A stretch of DNA of 64,000 nt from Syngnathus acus (taxonomy: Eukaryota; Chordata; Actinopteri; Syngnathiformes; Syngnathidae): positions 16,543,976 to 16,607,975 of the forward strand of contig NC_051089.1 in assembly GCF_901709675.1 (NCBI RefSeq), in the 5' to 3' direction. How positions within the stretch are numbered: the first letter of the stretch is position 1; every line of letters starts with the position of its first letter. The position numbers and the translations under genes were made by a program. This document shows positions 1 through 8,838 of the stretch, in pieces. Under the pieces are notes generated by a model. That model ran no database searches. It worked only from the letters and a program-made list of their open reading frames with translations, and was not told where the DNA came from.

Positions 1-1016
1 AACTGAGGCATGTCCAAACTGTTTGTGCAATTTCAATAGCATCTTTTGTTTCGCTCGTTTTGTCATATGTTCTGTCACAATAAGGATAAGTCGTTTTCAT
101 TTAGGATGTTACTTCCATCGGGGGTATTTTTGTCCCTCAAGTTCACACGATAATGTCCTGATGATGTTAATTCAAGTTTCACTGGTTGCTTGAACATTAT
201 ATGGCCTTGTCATTCTCAATGTCCAAAACAGCACCAGCTCTTTTCAGTGAAGTCTTGCTTAAAAGCAAAGGCATAGCTATCGATAGGCTGGGACAACTTC
301 TGTCTCAATTTGGCATTTAGTTTGTGCTATCACAGCTGGGATCTTCACTTTCTTTGTAGAATGGACAATTTTCCCATCACCAAACTTGAATGGTCTTGCA
401 CTTTTCACATCTTTCATTTTCAATAACTCATCCTGTGTTGTTAGTTGACTAACATAATGATCAAGCCATTTTTCACCACACACTCTTCTGGTGCAAGCTG
501 TATCAATTACAGCAGATCCTAGAGACTCCACCATGAAAATCTCTGTGTTAGTCAATGCATCTTTAGACAATAAGGTAATGTTGCATTCATCAACCTCCGT
601 TTGTCTTTCTTCTTCTGTTAGTTTCGCATGTTCCTTTTTTTGGGGGCAGTCTTTTGCCCAGTGATATAAACTGACTGGCAGACTGCACATCTCGTTCTTC
701 TACCATATCTGTCAAATGGATTGGTACCTTGAACAGCTGCTTGTTGTCGCGGATTTGACCTACTTTCTCTCCTGCCGGCAAACCTTGTGGCGTATTGTCG
801 CTAAATATCCTTCCTCTTCAAGTCCGCAGTGTCTAGCAGCTTGAAAGCTAACACCGCATCTGGTAACTCTATTTTGAACTGGCCTCTAATTCTGTTGTAT
901 CTCCGTTCAAACTCGACAATGTAGTCCGCCGTTAAAATGCCCATGTCTTTCATTATCCGGTCGAACTCCGTATATGCCTCGTATTCATAGATGGTATTTG
1001 TTAGGGTGGCGCTCAC
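1..1016 (-). mobile_element. Copia-type LTR retrotransposon fragment (gag to pre-integrase), decayed
   Basis: Read on the minus strand, this is a run of gag-pol remnants in several frames. Position 1016 down to 801 carries a gag piece with the segment YIVEFERRYNRIRG. After a frame change, 781-590 continues it. At 690-277 there is a damaged zinc knuckle (YHWAKDCPQKK) followed by an aspartyl-protease-like motif VIDTACTRRVCG, comparable to the D-S/T-G/A active site of copia proteases. Near the window edge the minus strand reads LHKQFGHAS, the hallmark of the GAG-pre-integrase zinc finger. Protease followed directly by integrase, ahead of reverse transcriptase, is the copia order. Frame changes and stop codons break the frame, so it is not functional here. 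The rest of pol, if present, lies left of the window. The gag N-terminus is missing to the right. Confidence 0.72.
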
Positions 1017-1019
1017 TCT

Positions 1020-1330
1020 AACTTATTTTGCAAGAACCACACGGGAGACAAGGAAGTCCTTTTAGACACCTGCAGGTGGAGAGTCCATTCGTCGCTGTGC
1101 GTTCAGCGATGATCGAATGAGGTCTGACTCTGGCCTCATGCAGGAGCATTTTTATTGAGAGAAACAGAGTGGGGGTGAGAGTGGGGGTGAGAGTGGACAG
1201 GATGGGGTTGAAGCCCCTGGCCTGCTGATCAAAGCATGGCAGGGGGTCTTTTACGAAGTTGTGTAAACAAAGCAACTTTGATTGCTTCCTCTGCAGCTAG
1301 TCAATCAGTTCAAAAGATCTTAGCACTTTG
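1020..1330 (-). other. Possible LTR-like or spacer sequence beside the copia fragment
   Basis: On the minus strand this stretch has an AATAAA signal (plus-strand TTTATT at 1153-1158) and a short imperfect repeat of GTGGGGGTGAGA (about 1170-1197). It lies just upstream of the gag remnant, where a 5' LTR and leader would sit. I see no convincing primer-binding site and no second LTR in the window, so the assignment is tentative. Confidence 0.25.
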
Positions 1331-1371
1331 TTCTACTACTTTTGTTAAGACAGGACAAGCTAGGTTAATTA

Positions 1372-1647
1372 TTACAGGTTACATTCCAACATAATCATAC
1401 GATCAAGATAATCTGTAAACCCTAACAGTATTGACAGTGCAGTCTTCTTAGCCACACTGTATTCAGAGCTCACTGTAAACGAAACAATTTGCCTATTGTT
1501 TGTGTAACCGACAACCACTCTCTTTTTGACGCCATCAAATCCACCAAATCTGTAACAGAGAAAAGACTCAGACTCAAGATCAGCAGTATGAATGAACTCC
1601 TCAGCTCTGGGACTATTCAGCAGCAGATCCTGTGGTACAAGTAAAGT
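1372..1647 (-). other. Unrecognised open frame with splice-like signals
   Basis: A stop-free minus-strand frame of 91 codons runs from the stop at 1645-1650 to a stop at 1372-1374, without a clear start methionine. The translation contains FGGFDGVKKRVVVGYTNNRQ and looks protein-like rather than low complexity. The minus strand also shows a pyrimidine tract ending in ACAG just before the FGGFDG segment and a GTGAGC about 75 bases later, so part could be a single exon. I do not recognise the family. It may be another retroelement piece or a host exon. Confidence 0.3.
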
Positions 1648-1924
1648 CTAGTGAGATGCACAGTTGTCGTTATTGTCGTTATTCAACTTCACATCTTGCA
1701 GAGCTCTTGCACTTGGTAAAATTCACAGGTTAATGACCTACAGCACACTTGATGTGTACTAAACTCTGTCTAAATTTGTTGGAGGGGGGCACGGGAATGG
1801 CAACATTTGGAAATAAGTCGCACACTAGAGCTGTACTTGGTTGTGAAGTGTCAGAATTCATGAACTTGTATGCAATTTCCATCCCCCTCAACATGTCCTC
1901 TTAATCTTGATTGTTTTCCCCCAG

Positions 1925-2449
1925 TCAAGCACAGTGGAAGTGTGACCTTTGATGACATTTTGGGTGTTGCTCATATCATGCGGCCTCGTTCCATTGCAAG
2001 GGAGCTGTCAGTCGGGTAAGTTGAATTTTGCAGGACTGGACTTGTGTATCCAAGGCCGCCCTGTATTACTGCAATTGGTTATTGTGTGACTTAGCCTCCC
2101 GCCACTATGCCTGTCTGTAACAGTGACTGAGTATGATCCAGTGGGATCTCAGCTCAGATTGACTCAGCTTTTAGGAAACAGATTTGCCCAATGTAATGAC
2201 GACTCTGTGCCGTAAAGTTTGGAACACTATTATAGGGTTCGTACAAATAAATGCCCCCATCGGTGTCCAAATATCTAAGGTTGAAAGAAATTTGATTTGT
2301 TTGATTGAAATGGCTGTTTTGTTTTGCCAGGAACCATCAAGGAGATTTTGGGTACAGTTCAGTCTGTTGGCTGCACCATCGATGGTCGTCCTCCTCACGA
2401 TGTCATTGATGACGTCAACAGTGGCAAAATCGAGTGCCCATCTGAATAA
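1925..2449 (+). pseudogene. rpl12: Ribosomal protein L12 (uL11) partial copy, broken
   Basis: Two exon-like blocks match the C-terminal part of eukaryotic RPL12. The first (1925-2011) follows a polypyrimidine tract and reads [10 protein letters not shown] then [10 protein letters not shown]. The second (2331-2449) follows TTTTGCCAG and encodes [15 protein letters not shown] to IECPSE and a stop. The 315-bp intron is kept, so this is not a processed retrocopy. The donor is damaged: the normal junction would be TCAG followed by GTAAG, but four extra bases (TCGG, 2012-2015) lie between them, so splicing at the only good GTAAG shifts the frame. The conserved MRHRS segment reads MRPRS. No upstream RPL12 exon was found between 1 and 1924, where copia sequence lies instead. 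The stop codon overlaps an AATAAA, and a LINE begins within about 30-100 bp. A functional gene with a sequence error at the donor is the alternative. Confidence 0.75.
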
Positions 2450-2568
2450 AAAAATTTTGGAAATTGAATCACTTTCAAGGTCGGTGCCTTGAACGTGACA
2501 CAGCTACGTTGACCGAATTGTTTTGATAACTGAACTTTATAGAGCCTAACTTTTTCGAACTTTACGCT

Positions 2569-3309
2569 ATGCCGCCCTCCAAAAAAAATGAGGGTTACGA
2601 TGAACTTAAATCATCCATTGACCTGATACGGCAAGACATTACCACACTTTTAGAGCAGCAAGCCACCCTGCTCCAGCTAACGTCTGAGCTAACGGAGCTT
2701 AAGAACTTATCGAAGGAGAAAGACGAGAAAATCCTGTCGCTTGAACGGAGAGTAGATGCACTGGAGCAGTACTCCCGACAAGAAGACCTCATAATCACGG
2801 GTCTAAAAACATCTCACCGCTCCTACGCCAGGGCGGCGGGTCCTTCGGATCCCTCGACAGATGACTCTCCATCGGACGAGCTGTCAACGCTCGAAAATCA
2901 GGTAGTACAGTTTTTCGAGAGTAAGCACATGGAACTCCAGAAAGGAAACATTGCCGCTTGTCACACACTCCCAAGAAACCGAAAACGACCACTGGATCCT
3001 CCGAAAATTATCATTCGGTTCGCAAATAGGAAACATAAAGTGGATCTTTTGAAGCAAGGGAGGAAGCTACAAGGAACGGGTGTTTACCTAAATGAGCACC
3101 TCACTAAGAAGAATGCTGAGATAGCCTGGAACGCACGCAAACTGAAGAAGGAAAACAAGATTCTGGCAACGTGGGTCAGGAACTGTCAAATATGGATTAA
3201 AACAAACGGAGCAACACCAGAAGATGTCAAAACTCTCGTTGTGAGTGAACTGGAGGAACTGAAGAAATGTGGCCTGGTGGTGGGGGAACCAAACATTTAC
3301 AATGGCTGA
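2569..3309 (+). CDS. LINE ORF1 protein (coiled-coil, nucleic-acid binding type), 246 aa
   Basis: This is the first ORF of the LINE. The N-terminal third (about residues 10-80) is rich in leucine heptads (TLLEQQATLLQLTSELTEL, then LERRVDALEQYSRQ) and should form a trimerising coiled coil. It leads into EDLIITGL, the usual junction to an RRM-like core in ORF1 proteins. The C-terminal half is basic (RNRKRPLDPPKIIIRFANR, NARKLKKENK), as expected for an RNA chaperone that coats the LINE transcript. The start at 2569 is the first ATG after the leader and gives a full-length product. I see no frameshift. The ORF1 assignment rests on position and coiled-coil architecture; I cannot assign a named subfamily. 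Confidence 0.78.
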   Translation: MPPSKKNEGYDELKSSIDLIRQDITTLLEQQATLLQLTSELTELKNLSKEKDEKILSLERRVDALEQYSRQEDLIITGLKTSHRSYARAAGPSDPSTDDSPSDELSTLENQVVQFFESKHMELQKGNIAACHTLPRNRKRPLDPPKIIIRFANRKHKVDLLKQGRKLQGTGVYLNEHLTKKNAEIAWNARKLKKENKILATWVRNCQIWIKTNGATPEDVKTLVVSELEELKKCGLVVGEPNIYNG

Positions 3310-3440
3310 ACTAATGACCATTAACTGGTACCTATGGACCCTCCGGACGAAAATAATGGATTACAGCGAAGTACAACAAGGCAAACAGAGACTGGCAGGG
3401 AGGACATCCATCTCAGGTAGACAGTTCCCCTACACTTTTC

Positions 3441-6400
3441 ATGCCATCCAGTGACATTCTCACAAATGCAGGAATTTCTGTCCCACCGAATCTTGACTCT
3501 TTACTATTTAATTCATTTGACCTAGAGAATGCTAATGCTGGTATCTATGAGTCCTTCCTTAACCCAGATACAAATTACACTCCCTTAAAATCTGTTGAAA
3601 TGTCATGTGAATATTTTTCTGAAGATATGTTTAACAAACTGTGCAATACTCCTCCTGGCCACTGCCAAACAAATGTATTCTCCACTGTCCACTTCAATGT
3701 ACGGAGTATCTCTAAAAATTATGATGGTCTAAAAACCTATTTATCAACCTTAACACATTCTTTTTCAGTAATAGCTCTTACTGAAACTTGGATGGTTGAT
3801 AATACATCTAGCTATCCTCTCTCTCACTACACTCCTATACATTCCTGTAGACCAAACAAGCAAGGTGGAGGAGTCTCACTGTATGTGATTGATAACTTAA
3901 ATTTCTCTCCCAGAAAGGATTTAAGTGTCAATTTTGACATGACTGTAGTAGAATCTGTGTTTATAGAACTCTCCTCTTGCTCACTTATAAACAACAAAAA
4001 TGTGATAATTGGATGTATATATAGACCACCAGACTCTGATAAAATCACCTTCAATGAAGCCCTCGACTCTACTCTAGAAATTATAAACAAAGAAAACAAA
4101 TTATGTGTCTTACTTGGTGACTATAATATTAATTTGCTTGAATCTAAGCAGTCACATACAGCAGACTTCCTTAATACATTATATTCCAGAAACTTTTTCC
4201 CTCTTATCAACAAACCCTCCAGGATCACAAGCTCAACGGCCACTCTCATAGACAATATCCTATTTAATTCTCTAGACTACAAGATAACATCTGGCCTTTT
4301 GATCTGTGATGTATCCGACCATCTACCTGTCTTCCATCTCATCCACAATGATAGTAGTCCTGAAATCAAAGATCATATTGGAGATCAAATGAAATTCCGC
4401 AAATTTACTGAGAAAAACATGGTATCTTTTATATCTATCATCAGCTCTGTGTCATGGGATGAGGTTATCCTGTTGCAAGATGTCACCAAAGCCTATCACT
4501 CCCTTCTAACAATACTCACAAATGCATTAGAGTTCTCCTTTCCTTTAACTTCTAGTCGTAAAAATAACTCTAAGGGGAAACCATGGATAACGGATGAACT
4601 AAAAAAATCTTCACGTAAAAAAAATAAACTATATAGAAAATCTATTGCAAATCCCATCCCTATAAATATAGAAACATACAAGAAATATAAAAACAGATTT
4701 ACAGCTTTACTAAGGAAAACCAAACAAACTTACTATGCTGATAAATTTACACAAGCCTCCGGTGACATCAAAACAACGTGGAATCTTATCAACCATTTAT
4801 TACATCGCAAGAAATCAAAAACATCTACCCCAAGTGAGATGCTGGGGAAGAATAGAGCTCATTCAAACCCAATAGATATTTCTAATGGTTTCAATGATTT
4901 CTTTGTAAATGTTGGCGCTACCTTGGCATCTAGCTTCTCAACCTCTGATACAAGCCCCTGTTGCCTTATTAAAGGGCAGTTTCCTCCACTCTCCATTCTT
5001 GACCCTCCTAGTGTTGAGGAAGTTTACAACATCGTCATGAGCTTGAAAAACTCGGCCCCTGGCCATGATGAGATCAGAAGCATACTTATTAAGAAAATCA
5101 TTCATTCAATAATAATTCCACTAACACACATTTTCTCCTTATCTTTAAAATTTGGCATTGTACCCCAAGAATTAAAAATTGCTAAAGTCATTCCTATCTT
5201 CAAAGCTGGTGAGACTAATGAATATGGTAATTATCGACCTATATCCGTACTTCCTTGCTTCTCCAAGATTCTAGAAAAACTGGTTTACTCAAGATTGGCA
5301 AAGCACCTAGAAACAAACAATATTCTCTATAAACATCAATACGGTTTCCGCAAAAAGTTTTCTACTGAGCATGCACTGCTTCAGCTTGCCAACCACATCT
5401 CAACGGCTCTTGACAATAAGAAATTCGCTCTTGGTGTCTTTCTAGATTTAAGCAAAGCATTTGATACTGTCGACCATAAGATCCTCATCGCTAAGCTAGA
5501 GAGATATGGAGTGAACGATTCTGCCCTGAAATGGTTCACAAACTATCTCGCCAACAGAGAACAATATGTATATATAAATGGTTGTTCTTCCAACAGATCT
5601 AAAATACTATTTGGGGTCCCGCAGGGCTCAATATTGGGTCCTCTATTATTTTTGGTGTACATAAATGATTTTTCCATGTCTTGTTCAAATTTTCTTCCTT
5701 TGTTATTTGCGGATGATACCAATCTCATTGCCACCCACGAGGATTTTAATTTCCTCATTGCACGTGTGAATACTGAGTTGCACGCTGTTACAAAATGGTT
5801 CAAAATAAATAAGTTGTCACTCAATATAAACAAATGTAACTTCATGATCTTCTGCAATATAAATAAATCTTACCCCAAAGAACAGGCCAAAATTTACATA
5901 AATAATAACGAAATCCATCAAGTTACTAGCACTAAATTCCTAGGAGTTATAGTAGATAAACACTTAAACTGGTCTGAACACATTGATTTGGTTTGCAAAA
6001 GATCCATGAAAACGCTAGGTATCTTACGAAAAGTTTGTCCCTTGGTCCATCCGTCTGCTCATCTCACTCTGTATTATAGTTTCCTCTTTCCTTTACTCAA
6101 TTACTGCAACATAGTCTGGGCAGCTACATATCCAACATACCTCAGCAAATTACTCATCATACAAAAGAAGTTCCTAAAAATGATCTCTTTTTCAAATAGA
6201 TATGAACCATCGGCACCATTGTTTAGAAACTATTCATTACTGCCAATTGATAAAGTAAATATTCATCAAACCTGTCTACTCACCCATAAATATATATACA
6301 GGAAACACTGTCTTCCAGCCACTTTTCATAATTTCTTCGCATTTATATCGGATTTACATTCTTATCCTACAAGACAGGGGGACAATCTCCACCCACCGTC

Positions 6401-6539
6401 CTGTCGAACATCACGCCATCAATACAATATCCATTTTAGAGGGCCCTCACTCTGGAATGAGCTACCAATCCATATTCGATCCATATCTTCACAGGTTGCT
6501 TTTAGAAAGCACCTGAAACACCACCTTCTCCACTCATGA
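3441..6539 (+). CDS. LINE ORF2 protein: EEP endonuclease and reverse transcriptase, 1032 aa
   Basis: An uninterrupted 1032-codon ORF. The N-terminal third is an exonuclease-endonuclease-phosphatase domain with its motifs in order: HFNVRS (about residue 83), ALTETWM (about 112), GGGVSLYV, CIYRPPDS, LGDYNIN (about 226) and SDHLPVF (about 292), including the catalytic H of SDH. The reverse transcriptase follows: NYRPISVLP, YGFRKKFSTEHAL, FLDLSKAFDTVDH, GVPQGSILGPLLF, and the catalytic box LLFADDTNL (about 755). The C-terminal region (SYPTRQ, RGPSLWNELP) is the tail usual in CR1/L2/jockey-type ORF2. It nicks the target and copies the LINE RNA by target-primed reverse transcription. All expected catalytic residues are visible, so the copy may be competent. 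The true start could lie slightly upstream; 3441 is the first in-frame ATG. Confidence 0.9.
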   Translation: MPSSDILTNAGISVPPNLDSLLFNSFDLENANAGIYESFLNPDTNYTPLKSVEMSCEYFSEDMFNKLCNTPPGHCQTNVFSTVHFNVRSISKNYDGLKTYLSTLTHSFSVIALTETWMVDNTSSYPLSHYTPIHSCRPNKQGGGVSLYVIDNLNFSPRKDLSVNFDMTVVESVFIELSSCSLINNKNVIIGCIYRPPDSDKITFNEALDSTLEIINKENKLCVLLGDYNINLLESKQSHTADFLNTLYSRNFFPLINKPSRITSSTATLIDNILFNSLDYKITSGLLICDVSDHLPVFHLIHNDSSPEIKDHIGDQMKFRKFTEKNMVSFISIISSVSWDEVILLQDVTKAYHSLLTILTNALEFSFPLTSSRKNNSKGKPWITDELKKSSRKKNKLYRKSIANPIPINIETYKKYKNRFTALLRKTKQTYYADKFTQASGDIKTTWNLINHLLHRKKSKTSTPSEMLGKNRAHSNPIDISNGFNDFFVNVGATLASSFSTSDTSPCCLIKGQFPPLSILDPPSVEEVYNIVMSLKNSAPGHDEIRSILIKKIIHSIIIPLTHIFSLSLKFGIVPQELKIAKVIPIFKAGETNEYGNYRPISVLPCFSKILEKLVYSRLAKHLETNNILYKHQYGFRKKFSTEHALLQLANHISTALDNKKFALGVFLDLSKAFDTVDHKILIAKLERYGVNDSALKWFTNYLANREQYVYINGCSSNRSKILFGVPQGSILGPLLFLVYINDFSMSCSNFLPLLFADDTNLIATHEDFNFLIARVNTELHAVTKWFKINKLSLNINKCNFMIFCNINKSYPKEQAKIYINNNEIHQVTSTKFLGVIVDKHLNWSEHIDLVCKRSMKTLGILRKVCPLVHPSAHLTLYYSFLFPLLNYCNIVWAATYPTYLSKLLIIQKKFLKMISFSNRYEPSAPLFRNYSLLPIDKVNIHQTCLLTHKYIYRKHCLPATFHNFFAFISDLHSYPTRQGDNLHPPSCRTSRHQYNIHFRGPSLWNELPIHIRSISSQVAFRKHLKHHLLHS

Positions 6540-7285
6540 TCCTACCAGTCCAAAATCACTCCACCGCACTCAGCTGATCCATACTAAGAACATCAACTTA
6601 AACCACTATTTATACCCTGATTCTTCCTTGTTTTGTTATTTTCTGTTTGCAGTTCTTCTGCTTCCGCTCAGCTATTTTCTTACCTGGTGTTTTTTGATTG
6701 TTTCAACATCACTAAAGTGTCAAATTTTGTTTCTCTTGTTTCTCATTTTGTATAGTGTATTTGTTTATGTATGTATACGTTCACTTTCGTATATATGCAT
6801 ATATAAATATGACGATTTAATATTTAGCTAGTTATGCTTGTGTTTATTCATTGATGTTTATTCATTTATATATATATATATATATATTATTATTATTATA
6901 TATATTTTTTTTCTTTCTTAAACACTTGAATAATATTTGATGTCACAGCACTTTGTTTGTTGTGCACTTTGATTATACAGGAGTGGAGCTCCTTACAAGC
7001 CCTAGGCTTCGTCTCCCTCCCTGCACTGTTATTTGTTATAATAATATGTGCTAAACAATAAACTAAACTAAACTAAACTTTGCCTCCTTTTTCTTTGTCA
7101 CACATTCACAAAGGTGAATATTTGTTTAACTTATTTGCCACACAAATCATAAAATAGCCTGGTATGAGAAGCTCAGTAAAAAAAGATTACAATTCTAATT
7201 TTAGTGGGGAGAAATTGTATAACAGACAGCAATTTGCTTTTGAGTCTGCAACAGAAGTGACTTTCTGATCACTTCTGCCAATCTG

Positions 7286-7545
7286 TGACATCCATCCATT
7301 TTCTGTACCGCTTGCACCCACGGGGGTCGTGGGCATGCTGGAGCCTATCCCAGTCGTCATCGGGCAGCCAATCGCAGTGCACACAGAGACGAACAACCAT
7401 CCGCACTCACCTACACCTCCGTGCAATTTGGACTGCTCAATCGGCCTACCACGCATGTGTTTTGGGATGCGGAGGAAACCGGAGTACCCGGAGAAAACCC
7501 ACGCAGGCACGGGGAGAACATGCAAACTCCACACAGTGAGATCTG
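7286..7545 (-). mobile_element. 5'-truncated SINE (tRNA-derived family with ATGG tail)
   Basis: Read on the minus strand, this has the family body GTTTGCATGTTCTCCCCGTG, TTTTCTCCGGGTACTCCGG and GGCTGCCCGATGAC, then a 3' end in (ATGG)n. It closely matches the fuller copy at 33269-33633 but lacks the tRNA-like head. Between this copy and the LINE (7079-7285) I see nothing recognisable. Confidence 0.75.
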
Positions 7546-8838
7546 TGATGTCATTTAATCAAATTAGAATAAAGCTCCCCCAGTAGGGTTGTTGCTCAAA
7601 TAACTTGTGGCAGGAGATGTAAACTTTGCTAGCTCGTACTGTAATAGGCTTAAATCTAAAGCAGTAGTGGCTGTTAGCTACCCCGCTTTTGCTTTTACGT
7701 TTTCTAAGGTGAATAAAATAGTGTGGCCTTTAAAAATTGCAAAAGGCCTTCTGGCGATGTTATTTTTTCATTATTTACCACTGACCTAATGTTTACTGGC
7801 TTCCACAAAAGAGGGCCATGAAACGAGAGATTACATTTTGATGACTGCATACACTACTGCCACCTATTGGTGACACAGTCTTTGACCTATTTCCGCACAC
7901 CATGACATTCTCGCTTTGCCTAATAAAAAATTAAAAACCCTGAACAGGGCTTGCTTGGGTCGAAGCAGAAAACTGTTGTATACAACTACATATTTGGAGC
8001 GTTTTTATTTAGAATTCAGTAAAAACATTGAAAAATTCGACTCATGAAAATCATACAAAAGTATAAATTGATTTTACTATTAAAGGAATAGACCAGTAGT
8101 GCAGCAAAATGCAGTCAAAACATCTCCATTTGTAAACAAGTGTATGATTTTTTTTTTTTCATTTACTAATACACCCCATGGTGCACAGTATCTGACATTG
8201 ACATGTTAAAGGTTCAGCAGAAAATTCAACACCTTGCGATCAATCTCTGAAGTGTCATCTTCACCCAACGTGGCAATATACGCACAACACTGTTTGCCCA
8301 TTCATGATTATCAGTCTCAATTTAATCTTTTTTTCCTTACTGTTCCTGTGCAGCTCACATCAATCGTGCAGTAGATGTATAAAACTATACAACCATGTGC
8401 TTTTAAAATTCATCTGGAGGATGGAGAATATTGGACCCATATAGTCAATTTTATCAATCCCACAAGAATAATTTGTGACTCGAGTTTAGAAGCAATCATA
8501 GCATTAAAAAGTAATAGCACATCACTATGCTGGGAAAGAACGATTTTACTTTGGCTATTTTTCAAACCTAAACCGCTTGTTACTCTGAGACAGTTGATCC
8601 AAGATGGACTTGAGCAAGGAACCAGGTCAACACCAGTTAGTCAGGGTGTGTTCCAATTTGTCATGGCAGAAGGCCAGACACTTGAAAATATGCTGTGCTT
8701 TGTTTTCAATTTTGGATTTTAGGAATTACGGAGACAAAAAGTAACAACCCCTACGACTGGGATCTGTGATGACCTCACAGCAGCTGACTTGAGTGCATTT
8801 CATCCGCTTAACAGCGCTCCAGACAATGGGAATCGTTC
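7546..8838. other. Intergenic stretch and probable pole3 3' UTR
   Basis: No coding exon is supported here. The 115-codon open frame at 8375-8722 has no recognisable domain. The part next to pole3 is probably its 3' UTR. A TTTATT at 8004-8009 would be AATAAA on the minus strand and could be its poly(A) signal, but this is unproven. Confidence 0.4.

Larger units (their letters stand above)
2480..7078 (+). mobile_element. LINE retrotransposon with both ORFs open (jockey/CR1/L2-like)
   Basis: The element has a short leader, ORF1 (2569-3309), a 131-bp gap, ORF2 (3441-6539), about 500 bp of 3' UTR, and a 3' end made of TAAAC pentamers (about 7054-7078). A short tandem-repeat 3' end rather than poly(A), with an EEP endonuclease in ORF2, fits the CR1/L2/Rex1 side of the jockey superfamily. 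The left boundary is approximate: rpl12-like sequence ends at 2449 and the ORF1 leader begins soon after. I could not define a target-site duplication. Both long ORFs lack stops, which suggests a recent insertion. The 3' UTR also holds a TA-rich tract at 6869-6905. Confidence 0.85.

Noticed and set aside
2016-2330. Possible snoRNA in the rpl12-like intron, as ribosomal-protein introns often host them
   Set aside because: I could not see paired H and ACA boxes at the right spacing, or C and D boxes.
7187-7586. Open frames of 84-115 codons on both strands, and similar ones at 33208-33690, 54521-54834 and 59713-60098
   Set aside because: All lie in copies of the same SINE; the frames are incidental to its GC-rich body.
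8375-8722. 115-codon plus-strand frame
   Set aside because: No domain, low-complexity free but not family-like, and inside the probable 3' region of pole3; no splice context.
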